A stretch of 64,000 bases of DNA from Cryptomeria japonica (lineage: Eukaryota; Streptophyta; Pinopsida; Cupressales; Cupressaceae). The stretch's first letter is position 1, and the number at the start of each line of letters is the position of its first letter. Shown here piece after piece: positions 1-11,504 of this stretch. A model generated the notes under the pieces. It was not told where the DNA came from. It did no database searches and worked only from the letters and a program-made list of their open reading frames with translations. The translations under genes and the position numbers were made by a program. Location of the stretch: the NCBI RefSeq assembly GCF_030272615.1, contig NC_081410.1, forward strand, positions 574,193,241 through 574,257,240, given 5' to 3'.

Positions 1-1194
1 TCTTAAGAATTCAATCAAATGAGTTCCACCTCTCAATCAATCCAGTTCAACTATCAATCATCTCTTTAGCTCACTTCAGTTCCACTTCTCAACCAATCTC
101 CTCCAAAAATTTATAAATTGAGCATCAAAATTCCATTTTCAACAATCACAAACTTTGAATTCTTGTGTGAATCTTATGTAGGTTAGCAATGCAATATCTT
201 AGAGCCATCATAGCATAAGAAGAAGAAGAACAATGGAATAAATTTGCATCTATGCAATAGGGTGTTTTAAATTGTTTATTTAGAGCCTTATTATATTGAA
301 TGAATACTTTCATTGATGTTTTGGAATGTGTTAATTAGATAGGATTCATGATTTCCTATCATTCTAATTGGCAATGATGAATTTTAATGTAACACATAGA
401 TCACACATCATACAACAAAAACTAAGATAAAATAGTAGGGTTACAACTAGGTAACCCAATCAGCAAAACAACACAACTAAAATTAAAATAAAAAACCCTA
501 AAAATCAAATATGGGACCAAGGCATGTGCGTAGAGGAACATTTAAAGATCTCTGTGAAGAATAAGAATGACCTTTTTTTATTTCTACAAACAATAGTCCA
601 TGAAGAATCTTTGAAAGGAGAAGCAAAAGGAAGAGTATTATCCAAGCCAATAAAAGTTGTCACAAAGTCACAAAAAGGAGCTACTAAGCCTAGGATGAGA
701 ACCTAGTAGTTAGGGTAGAGAGATTTTGGGACCAAAGAAGGGTTGTGTCCTATACTCAAGAGAATTCCAAAAGGATCTTGCAGAACATCACTAGCACACA
801 CAACCAACAAAGAATGATCAACTGAAGAAAAAACCTCGGTAGTTTGAGGAGTAGGGAAATTTATAGGAGCCATTTGGGCTAAAACATTGTGTTTCGTAGA
901 ATTAAAGGTACTAGACAAGGATGAAAAGAGTCTAACTATGAAAGAATAAGAAGGATAGTGAGATGATTCCTATATACATCATTTCACCAGGTAGGAGAAG
1001 ATTGGGGAGAAGATCCAGAGGGACAAGGTGCCCCATGGCAAAGAAATGATGATATCTAAACAAGATCCCTTAGTAGTCGAAGCATTTCCTCCTTTGGAGA
1101 TCTCTAATCATAAGTGAGATCTTAGTAGGAAGGGGTTTAGAGAGATCAAGATCCACTAGGATCTACATAAAGGAGGTGTGGGAGAAGAGATTAG
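1..1194. other. Intergenic sequence, no gene recognised
   Basis: AT-rich sequence with only short open frames. None shows a domain or motif that I recognise. The right-hand part lies downstream, on the minus strand, of the LINE ORF1 remnant at 1195-1593. It may be the decayed continuation of that ORF, because the same minus frame stays partly readable to about 960, but it is too degenerate to call. Confidence 0.5.
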
Positions 1195-1593
1195 AGTATT
1201 AGGGCCGACCTTGACAAAGCAACCTAGTTTATTACCAATAGACTTGTAAGCAACAATTCACCAAAAATATAATGGGAGGTCAGGGAGCTAGCCCCAAGTA
1301 CAAGAGACATCAATAGAGTCCACCAAGGAATTAAAATATGGAATCTATGGGCATAATGATAAAGCATGAGTGTCATATTTTTAGGGGCCCATAGAGAGGA
1401 CAACATACCTATCATCCGTGTTATCAAAGTAGATGAAAAAAAATCCTATGAGAGCAAGGATAGATTTCAAACTTACAAGAGAATAGAGAGTTCCAATGAG
1501 TTGACATATAGGAGTGAAGTGAAGGGAGTGATGGCCACAATTTGTTGACTCTTTCAACCAGCACAATTTTTTTGTATTAGGAAATGCGGTCAA
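1195..1593 (-). pseudogene. LINE-type ORF1 remnant with DUF4283-like domain
   Basis: Read on the minus strand in one frame, this stretch gives a decayed DUF4283 domain, the N-terminal domain of the ORF1 zinc-knuckle protein of plant L1-type LINEs. Visible landmarks in order are a hydrophobic GFFFIYFDNTDDRYVVL block, GP followed by a stop where Trp is expected, ALSLCP followed by another stop in place of Trp, a TWG-stop-LPDLPLYFW block, and IGNKLGCFVKVGP. The order and spacing fit the family pattern (GPW, LRPW, VWVRLPxLPLxFW, IGNKLGxFVKVD). At least four in-frame stops make it a pseudogene. No LINE endonuclease or reverse transcriptase is nearby. Element F sits immediately upstream in minus orientation and appears to have split the older LINE sequence. 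The identification is by eye from motif order. Confidence 0.6.
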
Positions 1594-1669
1594 GAACCTC
1601 CTTGCCTACATTTATTTTTGTAATCAAGGAGTTGCGTGGAAAGCATTTCATTAGAAGAACAAAAGTATC

Positions 1670-2808
1670 TGATGACTACTAAGAGGGGGGGGGGTGAATT
1701 AGTATACAAAAATGTACTGTAAACAAACTCTTAAACAATTTACTAGATAACTGGTACAACAATTTCACTGATAAACCGGTTAAGATAAATGAAAACCAAA
1801 TAGAAAACAATGCATTCACCCACAAGAGCACAATCACCATAACACAAGATATTTGACATGGAAACCCAAATGGGAAAAACCACGGTGAGCAGAAACTCAC
1901 AAGTAACTATCTGTAGAATAGAAACCAGACTGGTTAAGGTCATACAATGTTCTTCACTAGAACATATCCTATTAGGAATCTAGATCTCTGTTAGGAGATA
2001 AAACTTGTTAAAGACTACCTTGTTAGAGGATTTTAGATCCACAGTTGTGAACCACCTTGTTAGAGGATTTACAAAGGCTTTGCTGGGCCTACCTAGTTAA
2101 GGGTTTCAGACTTGTCGAAGATGTGAGTGATCTAGCTAATAGCACAATCTCCTTAATTAGATCCTTGATAGCTCATTGTTAATGCATTTCAGCATTATTT
2201 CAATCTTCAATATCTCCACATCCTAACTCTTCATACAGACTTAATCTTTTCTGCAAAGATCACACATAACCTTTTCTCTATCTCTCATACATCATACATG
2301 CAAACCCTAGACATGTTGTCCTTATAAAGGAAACTAATTTCATGTTGGTCCAATAGGATTAGACTACACATTTGGTAACACAACACAAAATCACCACCAA
2401 AGTGTCGGTGGATGATAACTCATCACACATTATAGAAATACCGGTTGGTAACTCATCACAGAGTAATACTGGTTAATACAATATACTGATTATTGGTTGT
2501 CAAAAATGAAGACTGGTAGATGGAAGTGTTCAGATCAAAATTTAACTACTGCTTGGGTCCTTTGTACCACTTGAGCTCGTCGAACTACTTGGGGTCTTCA
2601 TACCGCTTGAGCTCTTCAGTCAATCTGTGACCAGTAAACATCTTTTGCGAAATACCGATAGTCTAAAGACTATACATTACTCAATACACAATATCGGTTA
2701 GAACAATTGCCCGTTGATTCATAACTCATACATCAAGAAAGTGTATGTCCATCATAAAGAAAGTGTGTGTCCATCAATGACAATCAAAACACCATCAAAA
2801 TGCCAACA
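1670..2808 (-). repeat. Element F 3' LTR
   Basis: LTR of about 1.14 kb that pairs with 8051-9245 almost colinearly. In element orientation it starts TGTTGGCATTTTGATG. The other end carries the run of G, followed by TGAATTAG, that is shared with the B and D LTRs. It contains several CCGGTT-type repeats and a TATAAGG-like box near 2324. It is a little shorter than its partner through small deletions. Confidence 0.88.
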
Positions 2809-2822
2809 ATCTCCCCCTTTGG
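2809..2822 (-). promoter_or_regulatory. Element F polypurine tract
   Basis: On the minus strand CCAAAGGGGGAGAT directly abuts the LTR start TGTTGGC. This is the normal position of the plus-strand primer for reverse transcription. Confidence 0.8.
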
Positions 2823-3206
2823 TATTGATGGAAACACTTAGGAAAATTTTGACATCTAAGTGTTTTTACAATAAAAATTGCCATAATCAAAATTACTTCC
2901 CCTAAGCATATACACTAGCCCTTTTTGCAGAAATTACAATATATACTACTCCCCTAAAATGGTAACATGAAAGTACATGAATTGGTAACATTCACCAAAA
3001 TTTGAAATACTACTCCCCCTTTGCCAACAATGACAAAGTAATGCAGAATAACCCCTGTTTCCTTATATATAAAAATAGAGTAAATGTTTATGACAATAAG
3101 GAATGAAACTTATCAAAAACAGATTTAAAGTCCTACATAAAAATTTTCATGGCCAATGTCCATGACTCAACTAATGAGGTAGTAACCTCACTTTCGATCT
3201 ACATCT
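2823..3206 (-). other. Element F 3' non-coding region
   Basis: Sequence between the apparent end of ORF2 and the polypurine tract. It includes short patches reading TCCCC...TTTGCCAACAATGACAAAG, which on the minus strand are further purine-rich tracts of the kind found upstream of Copia PPTs. No coding sequence was seen. Confidence 0.5.
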
Positions 3207-4118
3207 AGAATGCCAGTTCTTCCATTGCATCAATGGTACTCACCTCTTGAGTTATCGTGATGGCTTCCAGATTGAGAAAACATTTCTAAAGAATCTGCAG
3301 TCTTGGCAATACGACCAGTTGAAGCTCCTGCAAATCTCTGGTCTGGTTGCAAATTTCTGATTCCATTCTAGCAGTCTGAAGTTGATAGTGATGAATCGTT
3401 TGCCCATATGTGGTGAAGGAATCATATGGCATCTTGAAGTTGCTTATATATGTCTATAACTCCGATTAGAGTTTATCTTTTTGTTTAAGCACATCATCAC
3501 AAAATAGATGGGGTTGGCAGATTTTACTCAACAGTAATTTGCCCTCATCGATAGCAACACCAATATCCTTCTACTATTTCAATAGATGAGACCGAAGCTC
3601 ATTCATTTTCTTGACTAAGGTAGTGTTGAGTTCCTTTTCATGAGTCTTCTTCATAGTGGCTGAAGCAACATCTTCCAAGCATTGTACCTGGTCCTACACT
3701 ACAATACAAAGAAGCTTAAGCTTGGACAAAGAGGAATCGATACTGGGGAGGTTAGTACTGGGAATTAGACTGGTAAGGGTGTTAATTGTAGTTTGAATGA
3801 CATCCTATTCCTTCTTCCTCTGCAATGCTTCCGGTCTCTCTTGTGCAAGTTTTATGTTGTGAAGCATCTCAGACTCATCTGCAGATTGAAGATCAATAGA
3901 ACTGGTGGTGTCAACCGGTTTGGCTTGACCACTGGTTGCCTTGGGAGTCTCTGCTTGTTTGGTTTTCTCTACTTCCTTCTCCTCTGCTACTTTTTTATTT
4001 TCCTCTTCTTTCTTCTTTTTCTCCTCTTCTTGTTTCTTCTTCAGTTCTTCCTTCTTCTTGTCTTCTTCCTGCTTTTTCTTCTCTTCCTCCGTCTTCTTCT
4101 CTTCTTCCTTTCGTTTGT

Positions 4119-4149
<31 letters not shown>

Positions 4150-6323
4150 CTTCTCTTCTTCTTTTCTCTTCTCCTCTTCTTTCCTTTTCTCTTCTTCTTT
4201 CCTTTTCTCTTCCTCTTTCTTTTTCTCTTCCTCTTGTCTCTTGATTTCTTCTTGTCTTGCTTTTTCCGCTTGCTCTTTCTCCGCTTTCTCTTTATCAACC
4301 ATTTCCTTGTCCTATTTCTCTCTCTTCTTTTTCTTTGTCTTGTTTTTCTTTCTCTACTTTTTCTCTATCAGGAGTGACATCCTCAACATCTAATGCATCC
4401 ACATCAATGGGATCCATTTTCTCTATCTCTCTTTCACCTTCACTATTAAACACTTCATCCAGTTTACCTGAGGATAGGTCTGGTTCTTGTTCAGCCTTCA
4501 TATTGGCCTCAGACACTTGGTGTAATCTAGCAGCAACTTTTGCATGTAGATGTGTGTCCTTCTCTGCTTCAGAAGCTCTTCCTTCTAGCAGCCTGAGTCT
4601 TCCCCTTCTCATGAAAAAGAGGCATTTTTTTAATCCATTATCTCAAATAATTCTGAATTTGAAGCATCAAGAAAATATTGTGCAAAAAATTTCTCCCTGA
4701 TCTTCTATTCTTTCTCAATGGCAATGCACCATTTATTATCCAAAGAATTATATAAAGAATCAGGTGTAACTGATCTAATATTTAAGACATAAATATTTAA
4801 TGATTTCTTGCTCTACTTCTTCTTTCTCACTATCAGTAAAATCATCAAAATATTCTTTTAAATCATCAAGCACTTTCCTCTTAATATTCTTAATAGTCCT
4901 CTGACAATGTGTCATTGGCTTATAAGAGGAAATATCTATATTTACCGGTGTAGAGGTTGCAAGTGCATTACCGGTAGATTTTTCTTTCTTTCTTGTTTGC
5001 CTTGTCTTCTTTGGTTGGATTTCCGGTTGAGTATCCTCTGACTCCGGTGAGCTAGTTTTGGTTTTCTGCTTCCTCTCAAAGACTTTAGTAGGAATAACCT
5101 CAGGTTTCTTCTTAGAAGGTGACCACTTGGTCACTTTTGGATTGGCAGAGGTAACTGGTGCAGATACCGATGGCACTGCTTTATCCTTTTTCTATTTTGG
5201 TTCTTCAAACAGTGTTACCCTCTCCAAATAGGTGTCAGTTCTCTTTTTCTTCCATCTAGTGGTGAGGCAAGTAGGTAGAGGCATACTCGATCAGCATGTC
5301 ATTCACCACTTCATATCCCATTGGTTCAACTTCTTCCTTTATGGGTTCCACCGCTTCCATTATGCATTCATCTACCTTTATTGTGAAGCAGATGTCATCT
5401 TCATACTTCTTCACAATATCATCTGATATCCTCATTCTCAGGTTCATTTTCTACTTGAATTCATCAAAATATTTGTTAAGGACCTCAGGATATCTAGTTT
5501 CCACTATTTGTAGACTTTCCTTGATTTGTCTCGAGACCTGTAGGTCAGCAGACCATTGCACATCACCTACTCTAGGGAAATAACCTTGAAAGTAGAAGAA
5601 TAAGCTGACTAGAAGTTGTCCAAACCTAAACCTTAAAGCATTGTCTTGTTTAATGGACTTTAGGTTCAATAGCAATTGCTTCTGCAAACAGGTACATAGG
5701 TCAAATGTAGTATTTTCTTTAATCATTCTGTAAGCGACATTCACCGCAGCAGTTGTGACAAAATTCATTCTGCTGGCATAGAATACCTCGTAACCAATCA
5801 CCATGCAAGCACACTTCACCAAATTATCTTTGATGGTGTTGACGGTCATCACTCATTGGTCACTCAATGAACTAATGAGCTTTGTCATTTCAGTCTTGGT
5901 GACCTTCCTCAGAGCTGGTACCTCTCCAATGTTGCAGAAACCAGTGATGACATGAATTGCCTCCGGTGAGATGTCATGCATGTGCTCAAGGTACATCTTA
6001 TCACCATGTACTCTGCTAAGGATGATGCGGATATGATCTTCTGTGAACTCTTCTAGAAAATATACTACATTATGTAGTTTCATCTTCTCAAGGACGCTGT
6101 ACTCCGGTTTGATCTTCATGTCATCCCCATAGATCAAACTTAGCTAGGAATGAATCATTAGGGATCCTAGGTCTTCCAATTTGGAGTCAATATACCCTGA
6201 AACATCTTCCTCGATGATAACTTTGGCGGGTATTTGGGATAGGGCATTGTATTTCATTTTCCTTTGAATAAATTCAGCTAAATCTACTGGTACACTAGAA
6301 CTAGAGTGCGATGCAGATGCCAT
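3207..6323 (-). pseudogene. Element F ORF2: decayed protein of unknown function with K/E-rich segment
   Basis: From an ATG at 6323 (MASASHSSSS) the minus strand reads as a long decayed coding region of about 1,000 codons. It is broken by stops (many TAG where CAG is likely) and by frameshifts near 5215 and 4300. The first third looks globular: a segment with IIEEDVSGYIDSKLEDLG, then YFLEEFTEDHI and GYFPRVGDVQW. The middle is charged and lysine-rich (SPSKKKPEVIPTK). At about 4300-3980 it encodes roughly 110 residues dominated by K, E and R in EEEKKKEEEKRKEEE-like repeats, predicted to form a long charged helix or coiled coil. The tail (3800-3210) resumes ordinary composition. I recognise no domain and no pol motif. 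It occupies the place where Copia elements carry protease to RNase H, so it is either an element-specific accessory protein or captured sequence. Confidence 0.6.
3960..4300 (-). repeat. Purine-rich low-complexity tract coding K/E-rich repeat
   Basis: The plus strand is an imperfect CTT/CTC/TTC run, so the minus strand is almost pure purine built from GAA, GAG and AAG units. In the ORF2 frame it encodes the K/E/R-rich helix. Long open frames in other phases here (Phe/Leu/Ser-rich on plus) are by-products of the composition. Confidence 0.85.
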
Positions 6324-6812
6324 GATAAGAAATAAATTTGAGAAATACCTTCACAATCCAAAATTTAGGGTTTACCAATGTCGCTCATAATACACCACTT
6401 TGATTGCTTGATTACCACTTTAGTGTTCTTCATTGATAGATTGAAAAAGGTCATTGGATTCCTCTGTAAGATTTTGAATTCACTTTGAATCGCTAGACGA
6501 ATCACTCTTTTTTGCTCTGCTCTTGAAAATTCTTCGCTCAAAAATAGATAAGTGAAAATGATGACCAATATCCTTTTAAATAGACTCTTCACCTACCATA
6601 ATAAATGCATCACCGTTAGGGCATAAACCCTAATTTTGCCTTTTACCACTTCCAATCTTCTACCGATTGACAGCTAGCATATACCAGTTAAGGTCTTTAC
6701 CAATATAAACCTAGGGTTTGAAACATTTCATTGATATGTTCGCCCTAAGCTTTTCTGAAGCTCAGTTTGCCGATTCAGAGATTTCCACACTAGGTGCAGA
6801 AACCGGTTCATC
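6324..6812 (-). other. Element F spacer between ORF1 and ORF2
   Basis: Minus-strand sequence between the end of the zinc-knuckle ORF and the ORF2 start codon. It includes a short open frame (6592-6365) without recognisable features. No intron boundary or internal promoter could be supported by eye, so how ORF2 would be expressed (splicing, internal promoter or read-through) is open. Confidence 0.4.
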
Positions 6813-8000
6813 CTATGACACTTCTTCAAGTTTCTTTTTCCAAGTTTTATTCATTTCCATTTGAATGGTTTCAACATCAATCTTCCCTTCTGGAGTGATC
6901 GGTATATCATCTGATAGGTTCTTTCTCAGTCTGCAAGTTCTGGCAGTGTGTCCCAGTTTGTTGCAATGATAGCATACCATTCCAGGTGTTTTCCATGGTC
7001 CATTATTCATACTACCATTCTTCCTTTTGCATGTTGCTGCAGTGTGACTGCTACCATGATAGATCAAACAGGTTGCTCTCCAACTAGTTGTCGCTTAATA
7101 ACCACCTGACCGATGGTCATAGGTATTGTACCAGTTCATAGAAGGTTCTGGGATAACTCCTTGAGTCCTTGGAGGGTATCTCCCAGTGTTGTGCAAAACA
7201 AACCTGCATTCAAATGCTCTATGCCCAAACTTGTTGCATGCATAACAGTTTCCATCGAATCTGTTGGATCTAAGCTTATTGTTTAGAAAATAAGGAAAAT
7301 TGTTGTAGGCCTTGCTTCTACACACATTAGCAGTATGTCCTTCTTTGAGACAATTAAAGAAAACATGTTTAAACTTTTTCTTACCTTTATCCTTAGATAT
7401 TGGTTGCTTCTTTGATTCTTCAACTTTTGTTCCAGAGGACTCAAGTCCAGTGGTATTCTTTACCAGTTTTGATGATTCTAACTTTTGCTCTAGCTTAGCA
7501 GTACTATGATTGAATTTGGAAAGTATCTCCTTTGAATTAGTAAGTTCCTTGGAAATAGCAGCATTAGATTCCATCAAGGTTACATTCTCAGAAATAGCCA
7601 TGTTTAGTTCACCTTGCATTTCTTCTTTTTCCACTTTACTCTCTTGGAGATGAGTGGTAAGGGCACTAATTTCTTGCTTCAGCTTGAAGATCTCGTGATC
7701 TTTGTCTTTTACCAAATCTTCAACTTTCCTTCTATTCTCAAGCTCTTGACACATTCTGATAGTCAGTCCTTCCAACTCCTTTCTCAGGTTGGCTTTAGAT
7801 TCATTCAGTTTTTCAACTTCTTCAACTAGGGCATCCATGTCTGCTTCATCAAAAGAGCTATTTTCAGTAATTTCCATCAGTTTCTCAGCATGCTCTCTTC
7901 TTTTGGCCAAAGAGGCTTTATACTTGACTTTGAGTTCATCATAGGCTCTCTCAGTCTGAGTGAGATGATGAGTAAGTTCCCTCACACTCTATTCCCCCAT
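6813..8000 (-). pseudogene. Element F ORF1: coiled-coil protein with four CCHC zinc knuckles
   Basis: The ATG at 8000 lies about 40 bases past the primer-binding site. Codon 4 is TAG, and another stop (TAA) occurs near 7095. The first ~170 residues are heptad-rich and strongly charged, with no obvious Copia gag (UBN2) core, and are predicted to be a long coiled coil. Four zinc-knuckle-like motifs follow. Two are intact CX2CX4HX4C: CYACNKFGHRAFEC near 7246-7205 and CYHCNKLGHTARTC near 6972-6931. Two have one Cys changed: FFNCLKEGHTANVC near 7360-7319 (first Cys to Phe) and CLIYHGSSHTAATC near 7073-7032 (second Cys to Tyr). A gag-like nucleic-acid-binding role in packaging is inferred from the knuckles and the position next to the PBS. 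Four knuckles is more than the usual one or two of plant gag proteins. Confidence 0.75.
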
Positions 8001-8036
8001 ATCTCCTCCCAAGTGGTCAGACTTATAGAAAGGTTG

Positions 8037-8048
8037 GCTTTGATACCA
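8037..8048 (-). promoter_or_regulatory. Element F primer-binding site (initiator tRNA-Met type)
   Basis: The minus strand reads TGGTATCAAAGC two bases inside the 5' LTR. This is the initiator tRNA-Met site with one substitution (G to A) relative to TGGTATCAGAGC. Confidence 0.8.
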
Positions 8049-8050
8049 AT

Positions 8051-9245
8051 TGATGAATACTAAGAGGGAGGGGGTGAATTAGTATACCAAAAAATACTGT
8101 AAACAAACTCTTAAACAGTTTAGCAGATAACTGGTACAACAGTTTCACTAATAAATCGATTAAGATAAATGGAAACCAAATAGCAAACAAAATATTCACC
8201 CACAAGAGCACAATCACCATAACACAAGATATTTGACGTGGAAACCCAAATGCAAAAAACCACGGTGAGAAGAAACTCACAAGTAACTATCTGCAGAATA
8301 GAAACTAGACCGGTTAAGGTAAGACCGCTTAAGGTCATACAATGTTCTTCACCGGAACAAATCCTATTAGGAATCTAGATCTCTGTTAGGAGATAAGTCC
8401 TGTTAAAGACTACCTTGTTAGAGGATTTCAGATCCACAGTTGTGAACCACCTTGTTAGAGGATTTACAAAGGCTTTACTGGGCCTACCCGGTTAAGGGTT
8501 TCAAACTTGTCGAAGATGTGAGTAATCAACAAGTGAGTGATCTAGCTAATAACACAGTCTGCTTAATTAGATCCTTGATAGCTCATTGTTAATGCATTTC
8601 AACATTACTTCAGTCTTCAATATCTCCACACTCTAACTCTTCACACAGACTTAATCTTTTCGGAAAAGATCACACATAACCTTTTCTCTATCTCTCATAC
8701 ATCATACATGCAAACCCTAGACATGATGTCCTTATAAAGGAAGCTAACTTCATGTCAGTCCAATAGGATTAGACTACAAGTTCCTAGGTTCAGTGCATCT
8801 GGACACATTTGGTAACATGACACAAAATCACTACCAAAGTGTCGATGGATGATAACTCATCACACATTACAGAAATACCGGTTGTTAACTCATAACAGAG
8901 TAATACCGGTTAATACAATATACCGATTACTGGTTGTCAAAAATGAAGACTGGTAGATCAAATTGTTTCGATCAAAAGTTAACTACGGCTTCAGTCCTTC
9001 GTACCGCTTGAGCTCCTCAAACCGCTTGGGGTCTTCATACCGCTTGAGCTCTTCAATCAATCTATGACCAGTAAACATCTTCTACAAATTATCAATAGTC
9101 TAAAGACTATACATTACACAATACACAATACCAGTTGGAACAATTACCAGTTGAGTCATAACTCATACATCAAGAAAGTGTGTGTCCATCATAAATAAAG
9201 TGTGTGTCCATCAATGACAAACAAAACATCATCAAAATGCCAACA
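8051..9245 (-). repeat. Element F 5' LTR
   Basis: LTR of about 1.2 kb pairing with 1670-2808. It carries the G-rich terminal motif, the GGGAAAAACCACGG-like motif near 8250, repeated CCGGTT elements and a TATAAGG-like box near 8734. It has small extra segments compared with the other LTR, for example near 8312-8330 and 8521-8535. Confidence 0.88.
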
Positions 9246-9250
9246 GTACC

Positions 9251-11504
9251 AAACGAGGAATTTTTGCAATAGATTAGCAAATAATTTTTTAAGTGGATAG
9301 ATTAATGAAGCACTAGCTTCTTGGGCAACTAGGTGTGTGTCCAACTAGGGAGGTGAGCTAGAAATGTCAACAACAATGTTGCAGGCAGGGGAGCCATTTT
9401 AGACAGCAATGGGTAGGAGTGTCACATTTAAGTTTTGGAGTGGAGAGGCCATGAGAAAGAGTCGTTGGATGCAATATTTGCCCTAAAATGTTGTGTCTCA
9501 CCTCTTGGCCTAGACTTGTAGCAATCCACCCTAAGATTGGAGGTATCCAAGGAGATTGAGTAAACACGAGAAGATAACAAAAATAATGTAAAAATATACA
9601 CATAAGCACATAAAAAACACCTTGCCCAAGAGTTTTCACAATCACGAGAACCTTCACTTGATTCTCAAAAGTAGAGACAAGGTGACTTCACAAACAATAG
9701 TGTTATCAATTCATAATCTTCCTTTCAAATTCTCATTACTCACAAGACATCCTCTCACAATATTTTTCCACACCCATACAACCAAAATTTATGAAATATT
9801 GGGTACTCATACACAAACCACTCCAAAGGAGTTAAACAACCCCATTGAGGTTCACCCTTTCTTCATCCCACACAATAGATACTCTCAATATGTTGGAGCT
9901 AAAATACAACATAGATAATCCCCGATAAAACATTGAAAGAATAAAAAAAAACACAATCATACACATGACCACTATCATTCCATTCTTTTTCTAGAGAAAT
10001 AAAAAAAGGGTTTAAATCCTATCTTAACAAGGTGATCCAAAGAAATAAATATTCTAGAAGATCTTTCTTTCTTTTCAAAACTTCTCAAAAACTCTCTATC
10101 AGACGTAGCCAAATAAAGAGTAAAACTCTCTAATCCTCTGCTAATTATTTATTTAAAAAAATTCAAATAAGGAACTATTGGATGAGATGGTGACATTTTT
10201 CATAATCTCATCAAATCTTTAACTCACACACTCCCCAAAGACTTCCACAAAATTTATCTACCTCATAAATAAGGTATGTTGTAACTTGTGCTCCCTTTCC
10301 TCCAAGGTCTCTTCTCATAAATGAGTTTTGGTGATAAATGAAGATGAGGTTGGGACAAGCCCATCCCTTCATTTCCCTTGGCCTTCTAAACTCATAACCC
10401 ATATTAATTTCTCACTAAGAGGGGTCATAAATTGAGTATGGTCCAAGATATAGCCTAAATTTGATTCACAACCCATGGGTGACCCACCTAGGGACTTAAA
10501 AACAATAAAAATATACAAGATAGGACATTTTTCACCAACTTAAAAACCCAAATAAATTTGAATCGAAAGCCATTCACATGAACTCAATTATAAAATAAAT
10601 AACAAACTTAAATAGATTACAAAATTTTAAAATAAACAACAGAAATGTCTCAAACCACATTATGATTACAATAATCTAGCCCCTCCATGGATTGATTCTA
10701 CTTAAACATGTATTAATCATATAGAGTTCTCCTAGACACCTTCCATTTCATTGACATTGAAAGATTAGTCTTACACACCTAAATTTGCATGTTACTCTAT
10801 TCAATAATATTAAATAGATGAAGCGGTGAATTGAAATAATCATCTACACACATATTCATAAACACTTAAATGTAAAAGCACAATTATTAAACTTTATTTT
10901 CTTTCAAATGACAAAAAATTTAGCTCTTACAATCATATATAAAACAAGTGCCATGTAGTGGCTAGTACTTGCCTTTTTAGTATTGTAATTTAATTATTGA
11001 ATAGTTAAAACCATTTAATTATTATTAAATTTTAATTTTAATTTTAAAGATAATAATAACTAAAATTATAACCATAATTTAATTATTTTAGAGAATTAAG
11101 ATTATAATTTATTATTAAGACTATAATAATCTTAATTAATAATTATTTAGTTAAAATTATCAAATGATTATAAATTAAAAAAACAATTAATTAAAACTAG
11201 AGTTATAATATAATTGATCATAATACTTATGATCGTAAATTATAATAATTTACATGAGAGCCCAATCTAAAGAATCTTCCAATGGAGTATAAGTTTAGTA
11301 GAGTTTTATGTTTTTTTACCCTATTCTAGGTCAACTGTTAATGTGTTATTCTCAAGGGTTTTTGCTACAAATGTATGGGTCTCTTAATGATTGAGGGTTG
11401 AAAGATTTTCCTTCCATTTGGTTTTATTTCTTAATGTTTGTAATTATAATCTTTATATTAATATATATTTTTATCTTCTATATTAAAATTATTATATTTA
11501 TAAT
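9251..11504. other. Intergenic sequence, very AT-rich at its right end
   Basis: No gene recognised. The leftmost ~150 bases may be the other half of the LINE remnant interrupted by F. From about 10950 to 11250 the sequence is extremely AT-rich, and 11060-11190 resembles 29630-29770 on the far side of the A locus (shared patches such as TAATTATTTAGTTAAAA). That suggests a repeated AT-rich family sequence flanking the insertion. Confidence 0.5.

Larger units (their letters stand above)
1670..9245 (-). mobile_element. Element F: non-autonomous Copia-like LTR retrotransposon
   Basis: A complete element in minus orientation. Two LTRs (1670-2808 and 8051-9245) are flanked by GTATC at 1665-1669 and GTACC at 9246-9250, a 5-bp target duplication with one mismatch. 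A primer-binding site complementary to initiator tRNA-Met adjoins the right LTR, and a polypurine tract adjoins the left LTR. In transcription order it holds a coiled-coil/zinc-knuckle ORF1 (8000-6813) and a long decayed ORF2 (6323-3207). I see no retropepsin DSG, no integrase HHCC or DDE, no YVDD reverse transcriptase and no RNase H, so it would depend on enzymes from another Copia element. Its LTR ends, PBS and LTR motifs resemble those of B, C and D in this window, which makes them plausible helper families. Confidence 0.85.

Noticed and set aside
3793-4393. Long plus-strand frames rich in Phe, Leu and Ser
   Set aside because: They are the antisense of the K/E-rich purine repeat in element F ORF2; the composition alone keeps the frames open.
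9367-9657. 96-residue minus-strand frame with a hydrophobic N-terminus
   Set aside because: No domain and no promoter context; adjoining sequence may be LINE-derived, but this frame does not show it.
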